From: Antilocapra americana
Lineage: Eukaryota > Chordata > Mammalia > Artiodactyla > Antilocapridae
DNA length: 64,000 nucleotides
Direction of reading: 5' to 3'
NCBI GenBank assembly: GCA_007570785.1
Contig: ML662442.1
Location: forward strand, 35,413,818 to 35,477,817
The first letter of the stretch is position 1, and every line of letters starts with the position of its first letter. Made by a program: the position numbers and the translations under genes. Below the pieces are notes generated by a model, which was not told the DNA's origin, did no database searches, and saw only the letters and a list, made by a program, of their open reading frames with translations. Of the stretch, positions 34,966-46,671 are shown in pieces.

Positions 34966-36479
34966 TCTATTTCTCCTTTCTTGCTGTCAGACTTCAAATC
35001 AGTCAGGCGATTTAGAGGATGGTGACCTGAACACCTCCTCTAAGAATGAGTCTTGATTGATCCAGACCACTGATCTACTATTTTGCCATTTATGGTTTAT
35101 TGTCTATGCCATTGTTATTTACAAGTTGTAAATGACCTATTGCCATTGACTGGTGAATAATGAAATCTGAGGGGGCAATCTGTTAGGCGGCTGGATCCTT
35201 CTCTGCTTCTAGATGCTATCGTGTATGGCTATGAGACCTGGAATTGCTATGGCCCAAGGATAATCAAGATACAGAGAAAAGAAAAACCAAGAGACTCACA
35301 GCAAAGCAGAGCTGGAGTCCTCACATCCTGTGCCTGTGGCCACAGCTCCTGCTTCTGGGCCTCTCGTGATGGGAGAACCTGAATTTCTCTATCGTCTGTG
35401 TCAGTCTGAGCAGGGGTCTTCAGTTTCTTGCCTTCCTTGAATACTCGCTCCTGTACAGCAGGACATGTCAGCTAACAGCTAGAAATGTCACTTGAAATAA
35501 ACATTTTACAGCTATTGCATAAAAATGTTTATCTTTTAAAAATAGAGACACATAACAAACAAAATATTTATTTTTCATGTTTCCACACACTTTGATTTTA
35601 TTGCATTCTGGAAATATTCTTTGATGTAAAAAGAAACAAAATTATGCTGGTGTAGCAGTGAGTACAGTTTTGGGAACATAATTTCAGAGCTACATATAGG
35701 CTTGGGTAGTTATAACCAAAGTCAGTTCTAAGACCTAAAGAAAAATGTATTTATTCATCTGTTATCAAATAAACTGATAAATTTGGCATTTATAAAGTGC
35801 TAACTATAATAATCTTGGAGCATAATTTTTCTACTTGTGGATGGAAATAGTAGCTTTCAATAGAAATTAGTAAATTGCATGTAAAAGACAACCCTTTATA
35901 AACCCAAGCAAGACCAAATGAGAGGCAGAGTAAGATGTCTACTGACCATTTAAAAGAATTTTGAGCTAGGGAACACTGAGTAAATATGAAATTGTTTTTA
36001 TCCATTTTTAAAAGCCTGTGCATCTGTGATTACCTACACATTGATACAGAACTTAAGTGGAACAAACTGCCAAATGTTTATTTTCTGGAATCAGAAATAA
36101 TGTTAAGCAAGAGTCCACATCCACTCTGCATATAGCTTACTGCTGAATGAATCCAGTGAAATAATACATCAGATGCCTTCTTTATAGGATGATTTTTTTT
36201 TTTCTGCATGCATTTGCCAAAATGCATTCCTTTACTTCCAGAGATTCCTCAATAGGTTTCTCTTGAAGTGCTCCTTGGTCTAATTAGTGGAGAAATGCTT
36301 GGGACCCAACACAAGGCTCTGAGAAGTATTGCTGTTTATTTTTTTTAACTTTGTTTATCCTGTTATCTGTAAGATGATACTTTGTGAAATGCTGCTTTAA
36401 TATAATCTATTGACTTGGCAATATTGATAGGCAATGAGGTTCAAAAAAGATACAGTAGTAAAAATTGTGTAGATATGTT
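34966..36479. other. Unassigned intergenic sequence
   Basis: No recognised gene or repeat. Confidence 0.4.
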
Positions 36480-36653
36480 GAGGCTGGATGATTGGGAAAA
36501 CAGTGGTTATTTTAATATGAAAGGAAGCATGAAGAAGGTGTCAGGTGTGGGCAAATGATGAGTTCCATTCTGAGTATACTGAGTTTGATGTGACGACCCC
36601 TTTTGGGTTATAATTGTCCATTAGCTGGAAATTTAGGACTAGAGCTTACTAGA

Positions 36654-36846
36654 CCAGGCTTCCCTGGTAGCTCAGATGGTAAAAAATCTGCCTACAATGC
36701 AGAAGACCTTGGTTCAATTCCCTGGGTCTAGAAGACTCCCCTGGAGAAGGGAATGGCAACCCATTCCAGTATTCTTGCCTTGAGAATCCATGGACAGACC
36801 TTGGGGTCAGAAGTGTTGGAAATGACTGAGCGATTAATACACACAA
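36654..36846 (+). repeat. Bov-tA SINE with target-site duplication
   Basis: Head ccaggcttccctggtagctc, body ggcaacccattccagtattc and tail gactgagcgattaatacaca. Flanks are agcttactaga (36643-36653) and agcttattaga (36847-36857), one mismatch. Confidence 0.9.
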
Positions 36847-37009
36847 AGCTTATTAGAATGATCCTGACTAGAGATTAAGTTTCATAGTCATATAAAGAAG
36901 TAACAATGAAAGCCAGGGCAATAGATTAAATTTGAGAAGGAGCTTATGAAAAGAGAAGAAAGAGTGCCAAAGGCAAAACATCTCACTGTATTTAGGGAGC
37001 CTAATCAGA

Positions 37010-38817
37010 GTCCATATCATTTCTGTCTTTTATTGTACCCATCTTTGCAAGAAATGTTCCCCTGGAATCTCTAATTTTCTTGAAAAGATCTCTAGTCTTT
37101 CCCATTCTTTTGTTTTCCTCTATTTCTTTGCATTGATCACTGAGGAAGCCTTTCTTTTCTTTCCATGCTATTCTTTGGAACTCTCCATTCAAATAAGTAT
37201 ATCTTTCCTTTTCTCCTTTGCCTTTAGCTTCTCTTCTTTTCTCAGCTATTTGTAAGGCCTCCTCAGACAGCCATTTTGCCTTTTTGCATTTCTTTTTCTT
37301 GGGGATGGTCTTGATCACTGCCTCCTGTACAGTGTCATGGACCTCCGTCCATAGTTCTTCAGGCACACCAGCAGATCTGATCCCTGAAAACTATTTGTCA
37401 CTTCCACTGTATAATCATGAGGGATTTGATTTAGGTCATACCTGAATGTTTAGTAATTTTCCCTACTTTCTTCAATTTAAATCTGAATTTGGAAATAAGG
37501 TGTTCACCATCTGAGCCACAGTCAGCTCCCTGTCTTATTTCTGCTGACTGTATACAGCTTCTCCATCTTTGGCTGCAAAGAATATAATCAATCTGATTTC
37601 GGTATTGACCATCTGGTGATGTCCATGTGTAGAGTCTCCTCTTGTGTTGTTGGAAGAGGGTGTTTGCTATGACCAGTGCATTCTCTTAGCAAAACTCTGT
37701 TAGCCTTTACTTTGCTTCATTTTGTACTTCAAGGCCAAATTTATCTGTTACTCCAGGTGTTCTGTGACTTCCTACTCTTGTATTAGAGTCAAGAATGGGA
37801 ATACCAGACCACCTGACCTGCCTCCTGAGAAATCTTATGCAGATCAAGAAGCAACAGCTAGAATTGGACATGGAACAACATACTGGTACCAAAATGGGAA
37901 AGGAGTACATCAAGACTATATATTATCACCCTGCTTATTTAACTTATATGCAGAGTACATCATGCAAAATGCCAGGCTGGATAATGCACAAACTGGAATA
38001 AGGGTTGCCAGGAGAAATATCAGTAACCTCAGATATGCAGATGACACCACCCTTATGGCAGAAAGCAAAGAAGAACTAAAGAGCCTCTTGATGAAAGTAA
38101 AAGAGGAGAGTGCAAAAGTTGGCTTAAAACTCAACATTCAGAAAACTAAGATCATGACATCCTGTCCCATCACTTCATGGCAAATAGATGGGGAAACAAT
38201 GGAAATAGTGAGAAATTTTATTTTCTTGAGCTTGAAAATCACAGCAGATGGTGACTGCAGCCATGAAATTAAAACATGCTTGCTCCTTGGAAGGAAAGTT
38301 ATGACCAAACTAGATAGCATATTAAAAAGCAGAGACATTACTTCACCAACAAAGGTCAGTCTAGTCAAAGCTATGGTTTTTCCAATAGTCATGTCTGGAT
38401 GTGAGAGTTGGAATATAAAGAAAGCTGAGCAGTGAAGAATTGATGCTTTTGAACTGTGGTGTCGGAGAAGACTCTTGAGAGTCCCTTGGACTGCAAGGAG
38501 ATCCAACCAGTCCATCCCAAAGGAAATCAGTCTTGAATATTCATTGGAAGGACTGATGCTAAAGCTGAAACTCCAATACTTTGGCTACCTGATGCGAAGA
38601 AGTGACTCCTTGGAAACACCCTGATGCTGGGAAAGATTCAAGGCAGGAGAAGAAAGGGACAAAATAGGATGAGATGGTTGGATGGCATCACCGACTTGAT
38701 GGACATGAGTTTGAATAAACTCCGGGAGTTGGTGATGGACAGGGAGGCCTGGCGTGCTGCATTCTATGAGGTCGCAAAGAATAGGACACAACTGAGCGGC
38801 TGAACTGAACTGAACTG
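37010..38817 (+). repeat. BovB LINE with 5' inversion and internal deletion
   Basis: 37010-37789 is BovB on the minus strand. It includes endonuclease-domain text (WTSPDGQYRNQIDYIL on the reverse strand near 37570-37620) and the linker frame 37001-37366 (-) up to KDRNDMD. From about 37790 the element switches to the plus strand in reverse-transcriptase text (MGIPDHLTCLL at 37795), retains YADD near 38035, and runs to the 3' end with a tgaactgaactgaact tail at 38801. Compared with the copy at 18408-20240, about 620 bases between these blocks are missing. The longest frame, 37722-38435 (+), is not an intact ORF: its N-terminus crosses the inversion junction, and a stop ends it before the C-terminus. 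Confidence 0.92.
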
Positions 38818-39084
38818 ATGGTAAGAACCTAAACTTTATGGAAAAGGCTAATAACTGAAGGAGTGCAGAGGAACGAATGGCCAACGAGCACTGGCTTAGT
38901 ATGTCATTGATGAAAGAAATGAGAAAGATAGGTTGGTAACTTAAGCAAGAGAATAGAAGGGAAACTCACATTTTTAAAATGCAGGATGGCCTAAGCTTTT
39001 CTGTAGGCAAAGGAAGTGATTCCAGATGTAAGTTAAAAGGGAAATAGTTGATAAAGTAGCATTTTAAAGAAGTGGGGGACTGAG

Positions 39085-39720
39085 GTCAGAAGCCTGGTTG
39101 CTATTGATGTAAGATAAATTGATAAAGCCTTTTTAGAGAGCAATGTGACAATATCCATCAAAATTGTAAGTGTGAGTACCCTTTGTTCTAACAATTTCAC
39201 TAATACAATTCTGTCCCACAGAAAATCTATAGCAGGTGTGCAAGGAAATTCATCATAATATTAATTGTAATAGCAAGAAATGGAGAACCTAAATGTCTTT
39301 CAATAAAGAAACATGTAAATAAATCATGGTAGACCTTTTCTACAGGATACCACACAGGCATTAGAAACAATTAGCAATATTTATATATATGGAATGAAGC
39401 TGAAAAAGAATGAAGTTAAGTATCTTTCCACTGCACTGTGGAGTGGACTGCATAGCTCTCCTGGAGCAAGAACCATGTCTGTTTTCTCAGCTTGTATATC
39501 CATGCCCTACCATAGAGCTTGACCCAGAGCAGGTGCTCAATAAATACTTGCTAAATGGAATACTGATTTTAGAAACATGTTGCAAAATTTGAAAATATAC
39601 ATGCTTACAATATATGTTTAGGTTGACATGTGCATAGGAAAAAGTTCTGGAAGACTATTCAGCAAATTAGTTATCTTTGGGTAGTAGGATTGGATGGGAA
39701 ATAGAGCAAGAGAAGTAAGT
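39085..39720 (+). repeat. L1M-type LINE fragment containing an L2-like tail
   Basis: Reads like old L1 sense-strand 3' sequence: gcaagaaatggagaacctaa, atgtctttcaataaagaaac, taaataaatcatggtagacc, ataccacacaggcattagaa, and later ttatctttgggtagtaggat. In the middle, about 39440-39570 (ggagcaagaaccatgtctgt, gcaggtgctcaataaatact), is a separate L2-type 3' end. Confidence 0.5.
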
Positions 39721-39755
39721 ACATATACTTATTTTATTGTGACTTTAAGTATTTT

Positions 39756-39973
39756 AAAATTTTATTTATTTATTAATATTCATTTGGCTATGCTGTGTCT
39801 TAGTTTAGGCATACAGGATCTTCATTCTTTGTTGCAGTGCATGGGATCTTTAGTTTCAGCATGCACGCTCTTAGTTGCAGCATGTGGGATCTAGTTCCTC
39901 AACCGAGAATTGAACCTGGACCCCCTGCTTTTGGAGTGCGGAGTCTTACCCACTGGACCACCAGGAAAGTCCC
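39756..39973 (-). repeat. CHR-type tRNA-derived SINE
   Basis: On the minus strand it starts with the tRNA-like gggactttcctggtggtcca (A box) and a B-box-like ggttcaattctcg and ends in an A-rich (AAAT)n tail, at the left on the plus strand. It differs from Bov-tA in its body (atcccacatgctgcaactaa), which is typical of cetartiodactyl CHR elements. Confidence 0.75.
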
Positions 39974-41736
39974 TACACTATTCTTTTAATCACTTCTGTA
40001 TTTTCAAATTCTTAAATTCAAACATGGATTTCTTTCTTTCATAATTTAAATATGTCAATGAAAGATACAAAAATCACTGGGAAAAAGGAAAGAAGAGTGC
40101 AGCAGAATGGACCCACCTTGAACAGGGTCAACCTCCCTCCCTGAAAGAAGGTAGTGAGCAAAGCCAATGTTACAGAAAGGAGGAGAAACTGAGGAGCCCA
40201 CTCATTTTTATCAATAAAGTAGGAGCCAGTGTCATCCCTAAGAGTGAGGGCAGTGGTAAGCAGCACCTGAGAAAGATCGTGAAGTTCGGAACATGGACTC
40301 TGTTTCAGAGCTGGGGAGGCGTTGGAGATGATTCAATCTAACCACCCATTTTCACAAAGACTTATCAAGGAACATATGTTTTTGTGAGCAGCAATGCCAG
40401 TTCAGTACAACAGCCTCTAGAAATATGAAAAAAAAAAATAATTCAAAACTGATGAATACATGGATTGCCAGGCATTTGTGAGGACTCTGATAAAGTTAAG
40501 AGGAAGGAATTGTAATGTAGAATCTATGCTATATGTGGCATTCTGTGTCAAGGCCAGGCAGAGAAGCTGGAGCAGAGGCAAGAAGTAGTGAAGAATGGGC
40601 AAGATAGTAAGGGGAGGCGATGATGAGTCCTGGCAGATTAAAAAAAAAAAAATAGTTTCAAACAATAGATCAATAGATACATAAAGAAATGGAATGAGGA
40701 GCTGGAACTTGTTACCTAATGAGAAAAATTCTAAGCTCAGGAAAACAGTGTCAAAAATGGGGGACAGTTGCAACGGTGACTGACAGACTGGAGTTTAGAT
40801 CGACAGGCTCAGATGAGGGATAGCTCACTGGGTTGTTCCGCTTTCATCTGAAGAATCAGGTCTGTGCTAGCATCATGTGAACAGATAAGTGGATGGAGGT
40901 GCTGCTTCAACTGTAAAGGCAATATTCACTTGCCTAATAAAATATGAAAGCATACCAGTGAATGAAAATGTCTGTTGGTGAATGCCAACATTTTGAACAA
41001 TTTAACAAGCAGTTCAGCCCTTCATGAAGACAGTGGCTGATTAAGGCTAAACATCCTATCAGTAGTGACTGACTGTGACTTTACAGAGGGGTGACTTAAG
41101 GACAAGAGAAACATTCTTAAATTCTTTTCCTTTTGTGGTCAGCAGTGGCCCTATTTCTTGTCTGATCTACAGGTCTGAATCTGGCAGAGTTTAAAATGAT
41201 AACTCATCTTTCTCTTTCCTTTACTGCATTTGATTTATTTCATGAATTGTTCACAGGCTTTCCTGAGGTACCTATCTTCAGTCAGAAATGACCAGACCCT
41301 GGGTTCCATTATTCTATTGGTGATGGTCACAGAATAGTGCTCTCAATCTTGCTTTCTAAACCATCCATTTGCTCCTGGCCACGGCCAGAATCATCATGGT
41401 GTCTGGGGATGGGTCCTTTTCTAGAAAATGAGAGCTATAAAGCTGAGTGGAACCCCAGGCTCGTCCTGTCTCATTTTTTATTTTACAGAGGGAAAAAGTG
41501 AAGGCCAGGGAGCTTGAGAGGAGCTCAAGGCTATGACTGAGAGGAGCAGCCCTGGGATGGAAACAGCAGGTCTCCAGCGCCCAGGCCAGGGCCTCTTATC
41601 CCCACTGTTCTCTTCCCTAGGCCCTTTAGGGATCTGCTGGTCAGCACCCTTCATAACATCAGCCCTTTCTCAGAGGCAATCCCACTGAATTAAGCACAGA
41701 AATGTCACAGGCTCATCTTCAGTAGCTAGCTGGGAA
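39974..41736. other. Unassigned sequence with a possible MIR
   Basis: No gene recognised. About 41455-41605 (ttacagagggaaaaagtgaag, tgggatggaaacagcaggtc) may be an antisense MIR. An A-rich run lies at 40427-40438 and another at 40640-40652. Confidence 0.4.
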
Positions 41737-41952
41737 GTGAAAGTGTTAGTCACCCAGTCATGTCTGACTCTTTGCGACCCTATTGACTGTAGCCTGCCAG
41801 GATCCTCTGTCCATGGGACTTCGCAGGCAAGAATACTGGAGTGAGTAGCCATTCCCTTCTCCAGGGGATCTTCCCGAGCCAGGTATCAAACCTGGGTCTC
41901 CCTGTATTGCAGGCAGATTCTTTACCATCTGAGCCACCATGGAAGCTTCCAG
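41737..41952 (-). repeat. Bov-tA SINE
   Basis: Minus-strand copy from gtgaaagtgttagtcaccca to ctgagccaccatggaagctt. Flanking tagctgggaag (41726-41736) and tagctggaag (41954-41963) suggest a target-site duplication. Open frames on the minus strand are SINE shadows. Confidence 0.88.
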
Positions 41953-42471
41953 ATAGCTGGAAGAACTGCTTGTTTCAAGGTCTTTAGTATACAATCATGC
42001 TCACCCAGATTTCTTCCCTTAGAATACAAGCCTGGGCCATGATAAACCTAGTCCTTAAATTGTGCTCAGATAACCCAGTTCACAGAGAAAGAGAATAAGA
42101 CTTCACTTTCGTTCAATTGTTTAATGATGAAATATGTCTCCTTCCATACATACATTCCTTTTCTCCAATCCCATGGGAAGAGATCACGCCAGGCAGAGAA
42201 CTCGAAAAGCAGCCTTTGCGTCTTGGTCTGCTACTGCCTGATGTTTTCCTTTCTCTCAGTTTCAAGTTGGATAATGGTGCTGACTCCACAGAGTTGTTAG
42301 CAAAGTTATTTGGGATAGTGTAAGTGTCAGCATTCTGCTTACTCAAAATGAAGAGAAATGAAGTCCTATGTAAAATGTCATAATTCTAAAACATTTTAGT
42401 AATTATAGAGTCTGAATTTGAGTGCCTGAGAATGCTAGACAGGAAACCGTCCCTTAAATTATGGTCTGTGT
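41953..42471. other. Unassigned sequence
   Basis: No recognised gene or repeat. Confidence 0.35.
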
Positions 42472-42600
42472 GCTGTGTTGTGCTAAGTTGCTTCAATTAT
42501 GTCCAACTCTTTGTGACCCTATGGACTGTAGCCCGCCAGGCTTCTCTGCCCATCGGATTCTCTAGGCAACAGTACTGCAATGGGTTGCTTAGTCCCCTAG
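42472..42600 (-). repeat. Truncated Bov-tA SINE lacking its tRNA head
   Basis: Minus-strand tail and body (gtgctaagttgcttcaatta, atggactgtagcccgccagg, gattctctaggcaacagtac) end at ggttgcttagtcccctag, so the 5' tRNA-like part is missing. Confidence 0.85.
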
Positions 42601-43091
42601 AAAAGCCTGTTTATTTCTAGGAACTTATTCATATGGATTTTTACTATATCTGAGTCAACAAATGAAAATTCACATAGAGAACTGAGTCCATTAAAGGCAT
42701 GATTCATAATAAAATCACTTAAGTCTGAAGGAGCCAAGTAATTAAGAACGAAGTAGTTGGAGCCATGAATTATCTGGATGGTGCCAAGGAGTGAGATGGG
42801 ACCTACAATGAAGAGCTAGATGTTATCTTAGCTTGACAGTGTGACCACAGCCATGTGATAGACTGAGTAGCACGCTCCACCAAAAACGTTAACATATGTT
42901 AGATACCATATTGATAACAAAGCATATATAATTAAGCTACAGCTTCTGAATATTAAAATGACTAAAAGTGAAAAATAGTTACTGAATTGCTATAGATAAC
43001 AGAGAAGTCTATTAACTTTATCATCAACCTATCTCTCTGTTTTCTAGTTTTCTTCAGAACCCATTATTCATATAACCATAGTAACGATACT
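42601..43091. other. Unassigned sequence
   Basis: No recognised gene or repeat. Confidence 0.35.
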
Positions 43092-43104
43092 AATTAGTAG
43101 TAAT

Positions 43105-43530
43105 CAGTTCAGTTTCAGTGTAGTCACTCAGTCGTGTCTGACTCTTTGCAACCCCATGAACCGCAGCAGGCCAGGCCTCCCTGTCCATCACCAACTCCCT
43201 GAGTCCACCCAAACCCATGGCCATCGAGGTGGTGATGCCATCCAGCCATCTCATCCTCTGTCATCCCCTTCTCCTCCCACCTTCAATCTTTCCCAGCATC
43301 AGGGTCTTTTCAAATGAGTCAGCTCTTCGCATCAGGTGGCCAAAGTACTGGAGTTTCAGCTTCAACATCAGTCCTTCCAATGAACACCCAGGACTGATCT
43401 CCTTTAGGATGGACTTGTTGGATCTCCTTGCAGTCCAAGGGACTCTCAAGAGTCTTCTCCAACACCACAGTTTAAAAGCATCAATTCTTTGGTGCTCAGC
43501 TTTCTTTATAGTCCAACTCTCACATCCATA
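43105..43530 (-). repeat. BovB LINE 3' end with perfect 13-bp target-site duplication
   Basis: Antisense BovB from the tail cagttcagtttcagtgtagt through ccatccagccatctcatcct to tccaactctcacatccata. It is flanked by aattagtagtaat at 43092-43104 and 43531-43543. It is 5'-truncated, and the perfect duplication suggests a comparatively young insertion. Confidence 0.93.
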
Positions 43531-43549
43531 AATTAGTAGTAATAATAGC

Positions 43550-43750
43550 GGCTATAATTTATTGAGTGCTTACTATTGCCAGGCATCATTCTGGGCAATT
43601 TATACACATTATCTTATTTTTACCCTCACAAAAAGTCTATGAAATAGGTACACTCCCCATTTTACAGATGTGGCAGCTGAGGCTTTGAGAATGAAATAAC
43701 TTCCCAAGATCACACAGCTGGCAAGTAGGAAAACTGGGGAAAATAGACAA
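43550..43750 (-). repeat. MIR SINE, minus strand
   Basis: Strong MIR text: ttattgagtgcttactattgcc, attatcttatttttaccctc, ccccattttacagatgtgg, and cccaagatcacacagctggc. Confidence 0.8.
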
Positions 43751-44039
43751 TCTGAATCTACAAACTGGGTTTTTAACAAATACATCTAAGTTCTCTTCTA
43801 ATAAACATCTCCAAACTGGCAATATACACCTTGTTTGCTTTTCTGTTGACTCCTTCTAGAAGAATAACATAGCTGCTCTGGTAGTGATCCATTTCTCACT
43901 AATATACTCATCACAGTCTCTTTCAAAAATCACATTTCTTAAATTTCTACTTTTTTTAAATCAGAATCCTTTTCTTTGTATCAGAAGCCTTGGGAGCTGA
44001 TTTAATAGGAAATATTATCTTTTTATTAAAGGAAATATG
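43751..44039. other. Unassigned sequence
   Basis: No recognised gene or repeat. Confidence 0.35.
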
Positions 44040-44041
44040 TA

Positions 44042-44279
44042 TGTGTGTGTGTGCACGCACGCATGCATGCTCACTCAGTCGTGCCTAACTCTTTGCAGTC
44101 CCATGGACTGTAGCCTGTCAGGCTCCTCTGTCCATGGAATTTTCCAGGCAAGAATTTGGGAGTGCGTTGCAATTTCCTACTCCAGGGGGATCTTCCTGAC
44201 CCAGGAATAGAACCTGAGTCTCTTGTGTCTCCTGCATTGGCAGGAGAATTCTTTAACACTGTGCTACCTGGGAAGTCCC
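44042..44279 (-). repeat. Bov-tA SINE
   Basis: Minus-strand copy. It begins with a GT/GCAC-rich stretch and gctcactcagtcgtgcctaa, and the head ends ctacctgggaagtccca. The word aatatgt flanks it near 44035 and 44280, a possible target-site duplication. Confidence 0.87.
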
Positions 44280-44789
44280 AATATGTGCTAAAGTTTAGGT
44301 AAATACAATTAAAGACAGTGTGGGACTTTTGAGAAAACAAATGAAGACCAAAAAAAGGAGAAGAAAAGAAAGCAAGAACAAGAGAGAGGAAGGGAGAAAA
44401 CTATTCATGGTTATTTGGAAGTAGTTGAAATAGTGAAAGTAAACCCAGGGTCAGTAATTAATCAACTTTACTTAAGTATGAAGTATATGATGGACAGAAG
44501 ATATATTAAGGAATTACTGTCAAGCAACACCTTCCACTGGCAGAGGAGAACGTGTTGTTGCCTGGCAAGCTCATGATAGTGTGTGTTGGCAAGTATCAAA
44601 CATTGTTTTCTTTCCCAGCATATCCATTCCCTTCAAGGGGGAAGTGTGGGGGGAAGGGTGCGGGGAGCTGACTTGAAATTCACCTCAGTTTCAAGGAAAT
44701 ATTGGTTTTACAAATTGAGATGGCTGTAATGCAATTAGACTGACCCAGGGATAGGGAGTTACGTTTGGGAGACACAGTGACAGTCCATA
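44280..44789. other. Unassigned sequence
   Basis: No recognised gene or repeat. Purine-rich at about 44341-44400. Confidence 0.35.
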
Positions 44790-45310
44790 AACATTATTCT
44801 ATGTGTCACCTGAAGCCTAGACCGTTACTGCAACAATCTCTCAACTCGGCCTCCAGGCTCCAGTCTCTCCACTTCAGTGCTCTCTCCACATGGTTAACTC
44901 GCCTGTGAGCTTCCTTCTCTCCTAGTAGTAAACTCACTCTCAGGTCCAAACTTATCCAATCCATACTACCGCCCATTTTCCACCCAAATGAACTTCTCAC
45001 AGTGACTCAGCCAGTCTGCCTTTGCCCTTGCCCTTGCATGAACATGCATGTGTCTTCACTTTTCTATTCCTACATCTATACTGTTCCATTTGCCTGACAT
45101 TCCCTTCTCCATGCCCTTCCCACACCTAACTCCTACCTCTTTGTGGAGATCCGGCACAAATCTATAATGACTTCTCTTAACTGAGCTCAAAGGGCTCCCT
45201 TCTTGCTTAAAGCAATGGATTTGCACGCACCTTGAACACCTACAAATCTCCGTTACTAGATTATAAGGTTGTCCCTAGTATTATCCACAGTATGACCCAC
45301 AATGGCTTTT
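44790..45310 (+). repeat. L2 LINE fragment
   Basis: L2-like order: accgttactgcaacaatctc, tctgcctttgcccttgccct, ctgttccatttgcctgacatt, and ctcctacctctttgtggaga. Confidence 0.6.
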
Positions 45311-45913
45311 ATATCCCAAGTAAAACCACAGTTTGTGCATGATGTATTATGAATTTATAATATTTTAAAAACGAGTCTTTAAAACAGGAAGGAATACAGT
45401 GTAAGAATTTTATATAAGAGCCATCTCAAAAAAAAATTGTCCAAAACTGAACTTTTCATCATCTCTATTACCAATTTACACCTTCAATTTTCCTTTCCAT
45501 GTTAGTAATGGCAAATCAGTCATTTAAGTCTGCTCAGGACAAAAGTATGGATGGACCTCAGCCTTGAAGTCTCTCTTACTCTCTTACTCTCATTTCTCAT
45601 ATCCAGCAAATTTCATTAGTTCTACATTCAAATAAATCCAGAATCTGATGACTCTTCACATATAATGCTAATACTGTGGACCAAGCCACCATCATCTCTC
45701 ATCTGTACTATTGCAAAAGCCTCTGTATAGTCTCCCTACTTCCTCCCTCATCTCTTTTGTCAAATCACATCACTTATGTGCAGAACCCCCAGATACTTTC
45801 TATCTCACTCAAGGCAGAAGCCAGAGTCTTTACAATGATCTCAAAGGTCCTGCATAATCTACCATACATGGCCCCCTACCTTTCCGACTTTATCTCCAAC
45901 TACTCTTTACCTT

Positions 45914-46192
45914 CGGAGAAGGCAATGGCGCCCCACTCCAGTACTCTTGCCTGGAAAACCCCATGGATGGAGAAGCCTGGTAGGCTGCAGTCCATGGGGT
46001 CGCAAAGAGTCAGACACGATTGAGCAACTTCACTTTCACCTTTCACTTTCATGCACTGGAGAAGGAAATGGCAACTCACTCCAGTGTTCTTGCCTGGAGA
46101 ATCCCAGGGGCGGAGGAGCCTGGTGGGCTGCTGTCTATGGGGTCGCACAGAGTCGGACACGACTGAAGCGACTTAGCAGCAGCAGCAGCAGC
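45914..46192 (+). repeat. Bov-A2 SINE with perfect 12-bp target-site duplication
   Basis: Full dimer from cggagaaggcaatggcgccc through the ttcactttcacctttcactt linker to the agcagcagcagcagc tail. It is flanked by actctttacctt (45902-45913 and 46193-46204). Intact and little diverged. Confidence 0.95.
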
Positions 46193-46271
46193 ACTCTTTA
46201 CCTTAATCGCTTTATTCTATCCTCTTCCTCAACAAGGCCTGCACTTTCTGTACTCCACAGCCTTCATTCTT

Positions 46272-46671
46272 NNNNNNNNNNNNNNNNNNNNNNNNNNNNN
46301 NNNNNNNNNNNNNNNNNNNNNNNNNNNNNNNNNNNNNNNNNNNNNNNNNNNNNNNNNNNNNNNNNNNNNNNNNNNNNNNNNNNNNNNNNNNNNNNNNNNN
46401 NNNNNNNNNNNNNNNNNNNNNNNNNNNNNNNNNNNNNNNNNNNNNNNNNNNNNNNNNNNNNNNNNNNNNNNNNNNNNNNNNNNNNNNNNNNNNNNNNNNN
46501 NNNNNNNNNNNNNNNNNNNNNNNNNNNNNNNNNNNNNNNNNNNNNNNNNNNNNNNNNNNNNNNNNNNNNNNNNNNNNNNNNNNNNNNNNNNNNNNNNNNN
46601 NNNNNNNNNNNNNNNNNNNNNNNNNNNNNNNNNNNNNNNNNNNNNNNNNNNNNNNNNNNNNNNNNNNNNNN
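46272..46671. other. Assembly gap, exactly 400 N
   Basis: Unsequenced bases. The 16-mer cacagccttcattctt abuts both edges (46256-46271 and 46672-46687). Confidence 1.

Larger units (their letters stand above)
36480..39080 (-). repeat. Diverged L2 LINE (minus) broken by a Bov-tA and a BovB
   Basis: L2-like antisense pieces are seen at about 36480-36610 (gaggctggatgattgggaaa, tctgagtatactgagtttga), 36865-36985 and 38830-39080 (gaaatgagaaagataggttgg). They keep one orientation across the two younger insertions at 36654-36846 and 37010-38817. Assigned by recall; diverged. Confidence 0.45.

Noticed and set aside
37722..38435. 237-codon frame with a reverse-transcriptase signature, possibly a functional gene
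   Set aside because: It is BovB LINE sequence; its start lies in the inverted segment and a stop ends it before the C-terminus, so it is a dead fragment.
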